Assembly: GCA_016716475.1 (NCBI GenBank)
Contig: JADJWG010000002.1
Span: 1,240,001 to 1,304,000, forward strand
DNA from: Phycisphaerales bacterium
Lineage (GTDB): Bacteria; Planctomycetota; Phycisphaerae; UBA1845; Fen-1342
Direction of reading: 5' to 3'
DNA: 64,000 nt
The stretch's first letter is position 1; every line of letters starts with the position of its first letter. Position numbers and translations under genes: made by a program. The notes under the pieces are model-generated. The model had not been told where the DNA came from. It searched no databases and saw nothing but the letters and a program-made list of their open reading frames with translations. Of this stretch, positions 48,264 through 57,501 are shown one piece after another.

Positions 48264-49253
48264 CTACGAGCGCGCGTGCAGCTCCTTCACCGCGGCCGTC
48301 AGCGCCGGCACGACCTTGAACAAATCGCCCACGACGCCGTAGTCCGCGAGCTTGAAGATCGGTGCTTCGCGATCCGTGTTAATCGCCACGATGACCTTGC
48401 TGCCGCGCATCCCCGCGAGGTGCTGAATCGCCCCGCTGATACCACAGGCGATGTAGAGCCGCGGCGTCACGGTCTTGCCCGTCAACCCCACCTGCCGGCT
48501 GTGTGTCTGGTACCCCGCATCACAGGCGGCGCGCGAAGCCCCGACCGCACCATCCAGCTCCGCCGCCAACTCGTACAGGATTCGGAAGTTCTCCTCGCTC
48601 TTCAGCGAACGCCCGCCGGACACGATGATGTCCGCCTCGGCCACGTCCTTGATCCCGCCCCCCGCCTTCGCCACACTTTGCACCGTGATGCGCTCATCGC
48701 CCGCTGCCGGTGAGAAGGGCAGAATCTCGGCCGTGACGGCCGAACCGCTGCTGCGCGGCGCAGCGAACGCGTTGGGCCGCAGCGACACGATCGCCAGCCG
48801 TCCGGCGGGCAGCGCTACACGGCACGACGCCTTGCCGTTGTACACCGGCCGTTGCACCACCAACTCTTCCCCCTCGACTGCGACAGCCACCGCATCCGTC
48901 ACCACGGCCGCGCCGAGCGCGGCCCCGAGCCGCGGCGCGAGATCGCGTCCCATGAATGTCGCCGGGAGCAACAGCGCGCGTGGCGGCTGACTCGCTACTG
49001 CGGCACACAAGGCCGTGCGATAACGAGTCACCGAGTAGTGTTCGAGCGCCGGGTCGGAGATGACGAGTAGCCGGTCCACGCCGGCTCCGCCCAGGGCTTC
49101 GCTTGCGGCACCGACCGTGCTCCCCACGATCACACCGACGACCTGATCCCCGGTTTGCTGAGCCAGCGCCCGTGCCGCAGTCACGGCTTGAAGTGCGGCC
49201 GGGTGCAGGCGATCGTTACGCTGTTCACCGAATACAAAGACATCGGCTGGCAT
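48264..49253 (-). CDS. etfA: Electron transfer flavoprotein, alpha subunit
   Basis: EtfA (329 aa) binds FAD together with EtfB and carries electrons between flavoprotein dehydrogenases and the respiratory chain or ferredoxin. The FAD-binding C-terminal domain shows the family's signature: IIVSGGRSLKSEENF, VGASRAACDAGY, VGLTGKTVTPRLYIACGISG and AINTDREAPIF. GAGG lies 9 nt before the start. The gene follows etfB by 75 bp on the same strand and is co-transcribed with it. Confidence 0.96.
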   Translation of the reverse strand: MPADVFVFGEQRNDRLHPAALQAVTAARALAQQTGDQVVGVIVGSTVGAASEALGGAGVDRLLVISDPALEHYSVTRYRTALCAAVASQPPRALLLPATFMGRDLAPRLGAALGAAVVTDAVAVAVEGEELVVQRPVYNGKASCRVALPAGRLAIVSLRPNAFAAPRSSGSAVTAEILPFSPAAGDERITVQSVAKAGGGIKDVAEADIIVSGGRSLKSEENFRILYELAAELDGAVGASRAACDAGYQTHSRQVGLTGKTVTPRLYIACGISGAIQHLAGMRGSKVIVAINTDREAPIFKLADYGVVGDLFKVVPALTAAVKELHARS

Positions 49254-49328
49254 CACATCATCCTCAAGCAGGGCCGCTGCGGCGCAGCGGGCGATTCCAC
49301 GGTTCGCCACCAGTCACGACGGCGCAGT

Positions 49329-50123
49329 TCAGATGACCTTGGCCTCGTCACGCAGCAACTGGACCAATGCACGGGCCTGCTGGTCCGCTTCACCCTCCAG
49401 CAGCTTGCCGGGCGGACGCTCCGGAGGCGGCTCATACGTGACCACGCGGGTGCCACCCAGACGCGCCACCAGGTCCGCACATCCAGGCACGTCCGCGGCC
49501 GTCAGCACCTTGACCGGTTTCTTCTTGGCCTTCATCAGGTTGGGCAGCGAAGGGTAGCGCATCTCCACAAGACCCTTGTCGATGGTCACGAGTGCCGGCA
49601 ACGGCACCGCCACCACCTCTTCCGCCCCCTCGATGCGGCGGCGCGCCGTGAACGTTCGGCCGTCCGCCGCCAATTCGAAAGCCGTGGTCGCCCCGATATG
49701 GGGCAGGTCAAGCAGTTCCGCCAACGCCGGTCCTGTCTGCCCGCTGTCGAGGTCGATCTCCTGCTTGCCGAGCAGAATCAGGTCATAACCACCCTCACGT
49801 ACGACCGCAGCCAGCACCGCGGCGAGCTGTAATTCGTCGAGCGCCTCAAACGCGGGATCTTGCAGATGCAGACCCTCATCACAGCCGACCGCCAGCGCGG
49901 TTCGCAGTGCTTCGGCAGCGCTCGCCGGGCCAGCCAGCACCGCGACGATGTTCTCCACGTCGGCGCGCTTCTCGCGCAATTGCACCGCCAACTCGATCGC
50001 GAACTCGTCAAACGGGTTGACGACCATCTTCACGCCGGCTCGCTCGATGTCCTTATGATCCCCGCGCAGTCGAATGGTGGCAGTGGAATCCGGAACCTGG
50101 CGAACGATAACGAGAATCTTCAT
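49329..50123 (-). CDS. etfB: Electron transfer flavoprotein, beta subunit
   Basis: EtfB (264 aa) is the partner of EtfA. It has the N-terminal MKILVIVRQVPDSTA, the conserved NPFDEFAIELAVQLRE, GKQEIDLDSGQTGP and the recognition-loop region MKAKKKPVK. GGGAG precedes the ATG at 50123. Whether this pair is a normal or a bifurcating ETF cannot be decided; no acyl-CoA dehydrogenase or fix gene is adjacent, though a 2-hydroxyacid dehydrogenase is found elsewhere in the window. Confidence 0.96.
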   Translation of the reverse strand: MKILVIVRQVPDSTATIRLRGDHKDIERAGVKMVVNPFDEFAIELAVQLREKRADVENIVAVLAGPASAAEALRTALAVGCDEGLHLQDPAFEALDELQLAAVLAAVVREGGYDLILLGKQEIDLDSGQTGPALAELLDLPHIGATTAFELAADGRTFTARRRIEGAEEVVAVPLPALVTIDKGLVEMRYPSLPNLMKAKKKPVKVLTAADVPGCADLVARLGGTRVVTYEPPPERPPGKLLEGEADQQARALVQLLRDEAKVI

Positions 50124-50372
50124 CCGCGCTCCCTTGCTGACCGATGTGGACCTGAACGTGCCTTGGATCATAACTCACGGAAGCGCGCTCGCAAGAGCGG
50201 CCGACGACGGGTGCCCGTGTTTCGTGGACCCGTACGACGCCCCCACGGACACAGCGAGTTGCCAACCTCGGCGGCGCCCGGTATGAAGCAGGAGTCGCTG
50301 CGCCACTGGCCGGGCGGGCAGCGCGTGGCCGACGCGGATACACACTGTTCGATTCGATAGGTGAAGGGTTTC

Positions 50373-51269
50373 ATGCGCATTCGTGAATTGCTGACGACGG
50401 GCAAGCCCAGCTTCTCGTTCGAGTTCTTCCCTCCGAAGGACGACCAGGGGCTCTCGGATTTGCGCGCCACCATCGCCGGTCTGCGCGATCTGAAACCGAC
50501 CTACATCTCTGTCACATACGGCGCCGGCGGCAGTACCCGTCAGCGCACGCTGGAGCTCGTCACACACATTCGCAAAGATTACGGTCTCGAAGCCATGGCC
50601 CACCTGACCTGTGTCGGAACTTCGCGCAGCCAGGTGCTCAGCGTGCTCGAATGCCTCGACGAGTCCGGCGTCGAGAACGTTCTGGCCCTCCGCGGTGATC
50701 CACCCAAGGGCGACGACAAATTCAAGCCCCATCCCGAGGGCTTCAACTACGCCAGCGAACTCGCCGAGTTCGCCCGGCGGTACTTCAGCTTCTGCCTCGG
50801 TGGGGCCTGCTACCCCGAGGTCCACCCCGAATCGCCCAACCTCGAAGCCGATCTCCTGCACCTCAAGCGGAAGATCGCGGCCGGCATCGAGTTCCTCATT
50901 ACGCAACTCTTCTTCGACAACCAGAAATACTTCGACTTCGTCGGCAAGGCCCGCGCAGCCGGAATCGGCGTCCCAATCATCCCGGGCATCATGCCCATCA
51001 CGAACTTCCGGCAGGTGGAACGCTTCACCGATATGTGTGGCACATCCATTCCGGAACCGCTCCTGAGTGAATTGCGTAACCTGCAGGACGACCACCACGC
51101 CGTGCTTTCGCTGGGCGTTGCCCATGCCACGGCCCAGTGTGTGGAGCTGCTGCAGCGCGGCGCTCCGGGGATTCACTTCTACACGCTGAACAAGTCCCCG
51201 GCGACGCGCACGATTCTTACGGCACTTCAGACCGTCTACCCGCCGGCGCGTGAGCCCGCGGGAAGTTGA
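50373..51269 (+). CDS. metF: 5,10-methylenetetrahydrofolate reductase
   Basis: MetF makes 5-methyltetrahydrofolate for methionine synthesis and C1 metabolism. The 298-aa chain shows FSFEFFPPKDDQG, VTYGAGGSTRQRT, MAHLTCVGTSRSQ, VLALRGDPPKG, TQLFFDNQKYFDFV, PIIPGIMPITNF and the end HFYTLNKS, the full set of family motifs. The ATG at 50373 has a GAAGGG element just upstream. It stands alone; no metH is in the window. Confidence 0.96.
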   Translation: MRIRELLTTGKPSFSFEFFPPKDDQGLSDLRATIAGLRDLKPTYISVTYGAGGSTRQRTLELVTHIRKDYGLEAMAHLTCVGTSRSQVLSVLECLDESGVENVLALRGDPPKGDDKFKPHPEGFNYASELAEFARRYFSFCLGGACYPEVHPESPNLEADLLHLKRKIAAGIEFLITQLFFDNQKYFDFVGKARAAGIGVPIIPGIMPITNFRQVERFTDMCGTSIPEPLLSELRNLQDDHHAVLSLGVAHATAQCVELLQRGAPGIHFYTLNKSPATRTILTALQTVYPPAREPAGS

Positions 51270-51387
51270 TCGCCTTACAACGGAGAGCGTCACGTATGGC
51301 CTGCCGTGGGTGGACCCGGGACGCATTGCGCTCCGCTTTTCGGGCCGGAATGATTTCCGAAAGCGGTTACATGAAGAGGTGAGAGCC

Positions 51388-51774
51388 ATGGCAGATACAC
51401 AGTCCCCGATGCCGCTCTTCTGTTGGCACGAACTCATGACACGCGATCCGGCTACCGCCCAGCGGTTCTACTGCGAACTACTCGGCTGGGGCACGCTGGA
51501 AGCCAACATGGGCGGCACCACCTACACGATGTTCACGGCGCCGACCGCACCCCAGGGGGCCGCCGGAATGCTGGCGATGACGGGTCCCCAGTTCGAGGGG
51601 GTACCCGCGAATTGGCTCGCCTACATCGCGGTAGAAGATCTCGATGCGACGGTCGCGCGTGTGACCAAGCTCGGCGGCCAGGTCCGGGTCCCGATCACCC
51701 CGATTCCCAACATGGGTCGCTTCGCTGTGATCGCCGACCCCACAGGTGCCGTCGTAGCGCTGTATCAGCAATAA
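51388..51774 (+). CDS. VOC-family (glyoxalase/bleomycin-resistance-like) protein
   Basis: The 128-aa protein is one pair of beta-alpha-beta-beta-beta units of the vicinal oxygen chelate fold. FCWHELMTRDPATAQRFYCE and LLGWG form the first unit, and LAYIAVEDLDATVARVTKLG with FAVIADPTGAVVALYQ the second, which matches the CFP-30 / PhnB-like group. Its substrate is unknown. AGAGGTGAG stands before the ATG. Confidence 0.88.
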   Translation: MADTQSPMPLFCWHELMTRDPATAQRFYCELLGWGTLEANMGGTTYTMFTAPTAPQGAAGMLAMTGPQFEGVPANWLAYIAVEDLDATVARVTKLGGQVRVPITPIPNMGRFAVIADPTGAVVALYQQ

Positions 51775-51910
51775 GGCGCAGTCAGGTTGCATTCCTGCGA
51801 TGTTGTGGCTGGTTTCCTGGGAGTCGCGAATAATCGGGGGGGAGATGCGTTTGGGCTTGTAACGAGACCGGATAGGAGAACCGACCCGTACGGCCAAGAG
51901 GAGGTACAAC

Positions 51911-53380
51911 ATGCGTGCGTGTTTTGTTGCCCCAGCCACAGTCATACTCCTTGGTACAGCACTCGCATTTGCCCAGGGACGAGACCCGAAACCGGAGAAT
52001 GGCGGGCCACCCAACATCGGGCCCACACCATGCGCACCTTTCACCATCGCGAAGGGGGATCTCAGTGGGTTCGGTCTCGGCGACCAGCCCGAAGGTGGCA
52101 CGCTGATCCTTCGCAGCCAGCCGGCCTGGGCCCAGTTCTGGGCCTCGCACACGCGCTTTGTCGAGCCCCGCCCGCCGCTCCCTGACATCGACTTCGGGCG
52201 TGAGGTGGTGATCGCGGCTATCCTTGGCCCCCAGCCGACCACCGGCTCTGCGAATATCGCCATTACATCACTCGAACGCGTCGGGACGTGGGTTCGCATC
52301 GGCATTCTGGAAGACCGGCGGCCGAGCATGTTGCCGGCTTTCAGTAATCCCTTCCACCTTGTCACAGTGCCGAAAGGATGCCTGCCTCCGGACGCGAACG
52401 TGCTCATCCAGACCTACCGACCGGTCCCCGGGTCGGCCACGCTCGACGGCCGCGTCCTGGGCACGATTCCCGGCACCGATGCCCAGACCCGGCCACTGGC
52501 CGGTGTGCTCGTGCAACTGCTCGACGACGAGGGTGAAGTGGTCGCCCGTTCACGCAGCGGAGGTGACGGTACATACTTCTTCGTGAACGTTCCGCCTGGC
52601 GAGTACCTGTTGCATGCGCAGGCCCCGGGTTTTCATCCTTATGACGAACTCCTGATGCTGCCACCTAACGCAAGAATCCGTCATGACATCGTGCTCTTCA
52701 AGATCGAGCCACAGCCCAGTTCACTGAGCGGTCGGGTATTCAGTCTTTTGCAGTCAACGAACACGCCCCCAACGCCACTGGGCGGCGCCCTGGTGCAGCT
52801 CTTCCGCGACAACGCTTCCACCCCGGCCTACGAAGTCTCGTCGGCCAACGACGGGACGTATGCGTTCGATGTCCTGCTGCCCGGCCCTTACCTCGTGCGC
52901 GTCTCGCTCGATGGCTACCAGACCCACACCGAACCCCTATTGATGCCCCCAGGACAGGATGTGGTGCGGAATTTCTTTCTGCGCACCGTTCCGCAGGCGA
53001 GCGCGGGCGTTCTGACGGGCCGCGTTTTCGGGCACGGAGCAACTCCGACAAACGTCCCGCCGCCGCTGCCCGGTGTGCGGGTGGCCGTTGTGTCAAACGG
53101 CGCGATTCTCGGGCACGCAATGACTAACCAACATGGAATCTACCACCTACAGAACCTGCCGCCCGGGACATGGAACGCCGTCGCCAGCAAGCTCGGATGG
53201 TCCACGGCACAGGCCGAGGTTGTGATCGTCGGGGGCGAAGTGACCATGCAGAACTTCGTGTTGAGCCGAACGAACATCCCACCAGGAGAGAACAATCCGA
53301 GCCAGAGTGATGAGTGGCTGCCGGAAGACGCGGAGTTCGAGGAACTCGATACGGCCGAGGCCGTTTTGATTCCGTTGTAG
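51911..53380 (+). CDS. Secreted protein with PrcB-like and CarboxypepD_reg-like domains
   Basis: The 489-aa protein has a signal peptide ending near LAFA-QG. Residues about 60-155 resemble the PrcB C-terminal domain: SQPAWAQFWASH, DIDFGREVVIAAILG and QPTTGSANIAITSL. Three carboxypeptidase-regulatory-like (CarboxypepD_reg) beta-sandwich units follow, with the repeated pattern G.V(L/F)...PLAGVLVQL...DGTYFFVNVPPGEYLLHA. The C-terminus is acidic. It is probably an envelope-located inhibitor-like or carbohydrate-binding protein; function is not known. GAGGAGG precedes the ATG. Confidence 0.75.
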   Translation: MRACFVAPATVILLGTALAFAQGRDPKPENGGPPNIGPTPCAPFTIAKGDLSGFGLGDQPEGGTLILRSQPAWAQFWASHTRFVEPRPPLPDIDFGREVVIAAILGPQPTTGSANIAITSLERVGTWVRIGILEDRRPSMLPAFSNPFHLVTVPKGCLPPDANVLIQTYRPVPGSATLDGRVLGTIPGTDAQTRPLAGVLVQLLDDEGEVVARSRSGGDGTYFFVNVPPGEYLLHAQAPGFHPYDELLMLPPNARIRHDIVLFKIEPQPSSLSGRVFSLLQSTNTPPTPLGGALVQLFRDNASTPAYEVSSANDGTYAFDVLLPGPYLVRVSLDGYQTHTEPLLMPPGQDVVRNFFLRTVPQASAGVLTGRVFGHGATPTNVPPPLPGVRVAVVSNGAILGHAMTNQHGIYHLQNLPPGTWNAVASKLGWSTAQAEVVIVGGEVTMQNFVLSRTNIPPGENNPSQSDEWLPEDAEFEELDTAEAVLIPL

Positions 53381-53756
53381 GCCGCAGTTCTTCGGGAGTA
53401 CCGTGACACGCCGTGTTCCCACCCCCACTTCCGGTGGGGGCACGGCTTATCACTTTCCTGTCACGGCGGCCTGGCCCCCATCAAAATCCAATGGGTCTGG
53501 GGATGCCTTCGCCCGGCCGCGGCACCGGCGCTCTTGGTGTTCGGGGAAGTACGAAGCGGATGCCAGCCCATTCGACCAGTGGTTTCGTGGTGTCGATCGT
53601 GACGTGCAGCACTTTCGGCGTAAGCATCACCATCGGGAGAAGGAAATCCGCACGTGACAGCACCGGATCGAATCACTCGAACGGTGCCCGGAAGTGATGC
53701 CGCGTGCCAACACGGCGCTCCACCCGGCGCGCTTGCTCACGGCCTGAAGCGCCGGC
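53381..53756. other. Intergenic region with one doubtful small frame
   Basis: 376 bp between a secreted protein gene and the ABC ATPase gene, both on the plus strand. A minus-strand frame at 53481-53663 (GTG start) reads a 60-aa peptide with a plausible strand-rich centre (VLHVTIDTTKPLVEW) but has no Shine-Dalgarno and no family. No promoter for the ABC gene could be fixed. Confidence 0.35.
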
Positions 53757-54848
53757 ATGATGCCCCGCATGGTGTCGAACGCCCCATCCTCGGTTGCATC
53801 CGCTCCGCTGCTACGTGTGGAGGATCTGCGCACCTGGTTTCGGCCGCGCCGTCGCCGGCTCTGGGAACCTGCCGGAATCCTGAAGGCGGTAGATGGGGTG
53901 AGTCTCGAGATCGCCGCGGGTCGTACCCTGGGCGTCGTCGGCGAAAGCGGCTGCGGCAAGTCGACCTTGGCGCGCTCAATTCTCCGCTTGATTCCCGCGA
54001 CGAGCGGGCGCGTGCAGTTTGACGGTCGCGATGTGTACGCCCTACGCCCCCGAGCGTTACGGCAGCTGCGCCGCGACATGCAGATGATCTTCCAGGACCC
54101 GGTCGGCAGTCTCAATCCGCGCCTGTCCATCGAGACGCTCGTCGGTGAAGCACTAGGTGTCCACGGACTCGCACGGACCGCGCCGCAGCGGCGCGACCGT
54201 GTCGTCGAACTGCTGCTGCGCGTCGGCCTGCCAGCAGATGCGCTCACACGCTACCCGCACGAATTCTCCGGCGGGCAGCGGCAGCGCATCGGCATCGCCC
54301 GAGCGCTGGCCCTGAATCCGCGGCTGATCGTCTGCGATGAACCCGTGTCCGCGCTCGATGTCTCGATCCAGGCCCAGATCCTCAACCTGCTTGTCGACCT
54401 CCAGGACGAGCTTGGCCTCTGTTACCTGTTCATCGCGCACGATCTCGCCGTCGTGCGCCGTCTGAGTCACACCGTCGCGGTAATGTACCTCGGCCGTATT
54501 GTCGAGCATGCCGCTACCGAGGCGCTCTTTCTCGGTCCGCGCCACCCCTACACCCAGGCCCTACTGCACGCCGCGCCGACCATCGCTCTGCACGTCCAAA
54601 CGGCGGGCCGGACACTGTCGCAGCCGCGTTCCGCGTTACCGCTGCTCCACGGCGAGCCCCCCAGCCCACTGAACCCACCCGTCGGCTGTGTGTTCCACCC
54701 GCGCTGCCCGATGGCGGAGGAACGCTGTAGAAGCGAACGGCCGGAACTGCGACTGCTGTCTCCCGGCCACGAAGTGGCTTGTCACTACATGGAGCAGACC
54801 GCGGCTTCCATTTGGCATGGCCGGCAGGCGTACCCGACTACGATCTGA
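53757..54848 (+). CDS. Oligopeptide/dipeptide ABC transporter ATP-binding protein (OppF-like)
   Basis: The 363-aa ATPase drives peptide import. It has Walker A GESGCGKST (about 62), Q-loop FQDPVGSLNPR, signature FSGGQRQRIGIARAL, Walker B LIVCDEPVSALD and the H-loop FIAHDLAVV. The C-terminal oligopeptide-transporter extension ends in a four-Cys element (VFHPRCPMAEERC...VACHY), the usual OppF/DppF tail. The other subunits are not in the window, so this ATPase is an orphan or a member of a scattered system. No strong ribosome site is seen; two in-frame ATG codons (53757, 53769) are possible. Confidence 0.9.
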   Translation: MMPRMVSNAPSSVASAPLLRVEDLRTWFRPRRRRLWEPAGILKAVDGVSLEIAAGRTLGVVGESGCGKSTLARSILRLIPATSGRVQFDGRDVYALRPRALRQLRRDMQMIFQDPVGSLNPRLSIETLVGEALGVHGLARTAPQRRDRVVELLLRVGLPADALTRYPHEFSGGQRQRIGIARALALNPRLIVCDEPVSALDVSIQAQILNLLVDLQDELGLCYLFIAHDLAVVRRLSHTVAVMYLGRIVEHAATEALFLGPRHPYTQALLHAAPTIALHVQTAGRTLSQPRSALPLLHGEPPSPLNPPVGCVFHPRCPMAEERCRSERPELRLLSPGHEVACHYMEQTAASIWHGRQAYPTTI

Positions 54849-54927
54849 TTCATTCCTGGCCTTGATAACGCGGTTAAGAACGCGCAGGCATTTACTTCCC
54901 GACTGCCAGCCCCTAGAGTCAGGAAGC

Positions 54928-55719
54928 ATGTCTCCCGAATTGATCTTACTGGCGATCTTTTGCGCAGGCGTCGTGGCACACGCCGCTTGGAGTACGTTTG
55001 AGCACTTCGGACCTACCGTCGCCGAGGAAGGTCCCGATGAAGCCGGCATCCTCGTCTTCGTCGAGTCCACCCGCTTTGCCGGAGTGTGCTGGGGGCGCCG
55101 CACAACCGCCCTCGGCGTGCGGCAGGCCGGCTTCCGGGGCCGCTTCCTCTACTGGCGTTTTCATGCCACCTGGCGCGCGTGCCTGCTGGTACCCCTGATC
55201 GGTGACCGCGGCCTGCTCGAACGCGAGGCGCGACGCTTGGCCGCTTACCTGGCCGCACAGCGGCACGGCGCGCCGCACCGCGCGTTACACGTCATCGGCT
55301 ACTCGGCTGGCGGATTCGTCGCCCTGCGTGCGCTTGAACTGTTGCCGCCCGACGTGCGGGTCGACAGCGCCATCATCGTGCAAGGCGCGTTTTCACCATG
55401 GCGTGACCTGCGACCCGCTGCAGCGGCGGTACGGTCCCGATTGGCGATCACATGGTCCTTCGGAGACTGGCTGCTGTTGGGCCTGGGAACCACGCTGCTG
55501 GGTACGTGCGACCGCCGACACACCCCCGCGATCGGCATGGTCGGCCCGCGCGGCGCGGGGCGCGACGTCGTGCGGTCAATCGGCTGGACCCCGGACTTGC
55601 TCTGGCGCGGTCATACGGGCGGCCACTTTGGTGCCACAGCGCGCGAGGTCATCGCGCACTCGATCGCGCCCGCCCTCGGGGCTCGCGGGGACTGGGCTGC
55701 GAAACCGTTGGGCGCCTAA
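54928..55719 (+). CDS. Alpha/beta-hydrolase-like membrane-associated protein
   Basis: The 263-aa protein has an N-terminal hydrophobic anchor (about 4-20). Its middle has a nucleophile elbow HVIGYSAGGFVALRAL (G-x-S-x-G), and a late histidine region (RGHTGGHFGA), so a serine hydrolase triad is plausible; the acid residue is not clear. A second hydrophobic segment (WLLLGLGTTLLG) follows the elbow. No close family. AGGAAG lies just before the ATG. It lies 79 bp after the ABC ATPase gene. Confidence 0.68.
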   Translation: MSPELILLAIFCAGVVAHAAWSTFEHFGPTVAEEGPDEAGILVFVESTRFAGVCWGRRTTALGVRQAGFRGRFLYWRFHATWRACLLVPLIGDRGLLEREARRLAAYLAAQRHGAPHRALHVIGYSAGGFVALRALELLPPDVRVDSAIIVQGAFSPWRDLRPAAAAVRSRLAITWSFGDWLLLGLGTTLLGTCDRRHTPAIGMVGPRGAGRDVVRSIGWTPDLLWRGHTGGHFGATAREVIAHSIAPALGARGDWAAKPLGA

Positions 55720-55893
55720 CCCTTCGCGGCTGTGGGGGAGATGGGCACCACACATGCGATTGTTCCCCCGGTGCGCGCACCACGCGTTGCGCAAATCGCA
55801 ACTGCGTGGCACGCGCTGCGTCCTCTCCAATTCGTGGGGCGGGCCAGATCGGTACGCCAGCGGGACCCTGTCGCGCACGGGCGCCCCCACCGC

Positions 55894-56484
55894 TTACCCG
55901 CGTCCCATCTGCTGCGATGTATTCACCTGCTCACTCAGCCGCCTGCTCGGCGGCCGCAGACGGCGATTCTCAACCTCCCAGACGTAGCTGTGAATCGTCA
56001 CCTCCTTCGGAATCAGGGGGGAGGCGCGCAAGAGCCGCACCTGCTCGATGCTTACCGCATCGACATCGCGAAAGGTTTTGATCCACTTGCCGAAGCCGCC
56101 TTTTTCGAGCTTCAGCTCCGGCAGCCCGGGGTCAAGCTGGACCGCGTCGGGGTCGATGCCGCGTTCACGTAAAGCCGTCGCAAGCGCATCACCCGTAGCC
56201 GTCATCATGCCGCATTCGGTATGGTTAACCACGATGATCTCTCGAGTGCCGAAGAATTGCGTCGTCAACATTGCCGAACGAATGGCATCATCCGTGACGA
56301 GACCACCGGCATTGCGGAAGACGTGGGCGTCCCCTTCACGGATGCCCAGCGCCTGCTCAATGGGCAGACGTTCGTCCATGCACGCCAATACCCACAACCG
56401 GCGATTGTTGGGTATCCCCTTCTGACGCCGCAGGGCCCAGGCCTCCTGCTCGGCATACTCCAGGTCGATCTGCTGATGCACCAT
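55894..56484 (-). CDS. Beta-carbonic anhydrase
   Basis: The enzyme interconverts CO2 and bicarbonate. The 196-aa chain has the zinc ligands C35, H88 and C91 (VLACMDERL, VVNHTECGM) and the D37/R39 dyad of beta-class enzymes, plus RNAGGLVTDDAIRSAM. It matches the group of short carbonic anhydrases like CanD. The first ATG (56502) is unlikely; AGGAG with 7-nt spacing stands before ATG 56484. It may supply bicarbonate to carboxylation reactions. It is convergent with the alpha/beta-hydrolase-like gene. Confidence 0.93.
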   Translation of the reverse strand: MVHQQIDLEYAEQEAWALRRQKGIPNNRRLWVLACMDERLPIEQALGIREGDAHVFRNAGGLVTDDAIRSAMLTTQFFGTREIIVVNHTECGMMTATGDALATALRERGIDPDAVQLDPGLPELKLEKGGFGKWIKTFRDVDAVSIEQVRLLRASPLIPKEVTIHSYVWEVENRRLRPPSRRLSEQVNTSQQMGRG

Positions 56485-56789
56485 CACGATACTCCTGTGC
56501 ATGGATTCACGAAATCCGCAACCGATGCGGGGTTCAAAACGAAGAATTGTTCAGAGGGAAGCGAAACGGGTCACGCTGGAGCCGGGCTCTAACAGCCGCA
56601 ACAGCACGAACACGCGGTGTGACGGCAACAAACGGTGCTGCTGCCGCGAGGTTCACAGGCGAATTGCATCTGACCTACGCACATGCGAGCTCTCATACCT
56701 CTTACGAGGCGTGGCCGCGTGGACTCACGCCATGCAGATGTTAGGCGGGTGCCGCGGCCAGTCAAGCCGGCCGGGGCACGGACCTCGTG
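56485..56789. other. Intergenic region, no gene seen
   Basis: About 305 bp between two minus-strand genes. Frames on both strands have no recognisable protein character. It presumably contains the promoter of the carbonic anhydrase gene, but no box could be fixed. Confidence 0.4.
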
Positions 56790-57452
56790 TCACCGCTTGC
56801 GCGCCAGCATCAGCCCGTCGCCAATCGGCACCAAACTGCACGAGACGCGCTCGTCCGCGCGAATCTTCCGGTTGAGTGCATCAATGGCACGCACGTTGTC
56901 CCCCGCGGCTTCCGGCGCCACGACCCGGCCGTCCGACAAAGCGTTGTCGATGGCGACCAGGCCACCCGGTCGCAGCAGGCGCAGAGCCCGTTCGTAATAG
57001 GCGTCGTAGCCAACCTTATCCGCATCCAGGAAGGCAAAATCAAATGTCTCGGTCGCACCGCCCGCCAGGAGCGCGTCCAGCGTCTCCAGCGCCGGAGCGA
57101 GACGCAATTCTATCCGTTCAGCCACACCAGCCGCCGCCCAGTAGCGCCGTGCGATCGCGGTCCACTCCTCCGACACATCACAGCAGAGCAGGCGCCCATC
57201 CGGTGGCAGCGCCCGCGCCACGCATAGTGCGCTGTAGCCCGTGAATGTGCCGACTTCGAGCGCCCGACGCGCACCAATGGTCTCGATCAGGAGCGCCATG
57301 AATTGCCCCTGCTCAGGCGAAATCTGCATTTCGGCATTCGGCAGCCGCGCCGTCTCCTCCCGCAGTTGCCGTAGCAGCTCCGGTTCACGCAGCGTAGCCG
57401 TCACAAGGTACTCGTGCAGTTCACCCGCCAGTTGCAGCGTTCGACTCGACAC
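56790..57452 (-). CDS. O-methyltransferase (class I, catechol/caffeoyl-CoA type)
   Basis: The 220-aa protein is a SAM-dependent class I methyltransferase: ALEVGTFTGYSAL (SAM loop), metal site FDFAFLDADKVGYDAYYE, and AIDNALSDGRVV late, as in the divalent-cation-dependent O-methyltransferases. Substrate unknown. The GTG at 57452 follows AAGGAG with 6-nt spacing and was chosen over longer options. It lies 49 bp downstream of the aldo/keto reductase gene on the same strand and could be co-transcribed. Confidence 0.9.
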   Translation of the reverse strand: MSSRTLQLAGELHEYLVTATLREPELLRQLREETARLPNAEMQISPEQGQFMALLIETIGARRALEVGTFTGYSALCVARALPPDGRLLCCDVSEEWTAIARRYWAAAGVAERIELRLAPALETLDALLAGGATETFDFAFLDADKVGYDAYYERALRLLRPGGLVAIDNALSDGRVVAPEAAGDNVRAIDALNRKIRADERVSCSLVPIGDGLMLARKR

Positions 57453-57501
57453 GGCGACTCCTTCCCTGCGCGGAGGGTCCGGCTCCGACACCGATCCGAT
57501 C

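Noticed and set aside
53481..53663. A 60-aa minus-strand frame before the ABC ATPase gene
   Set aside because: No ribosome site or known family, and a start chosen only by frame; noted in the intergenic entry instead of being called a gene.
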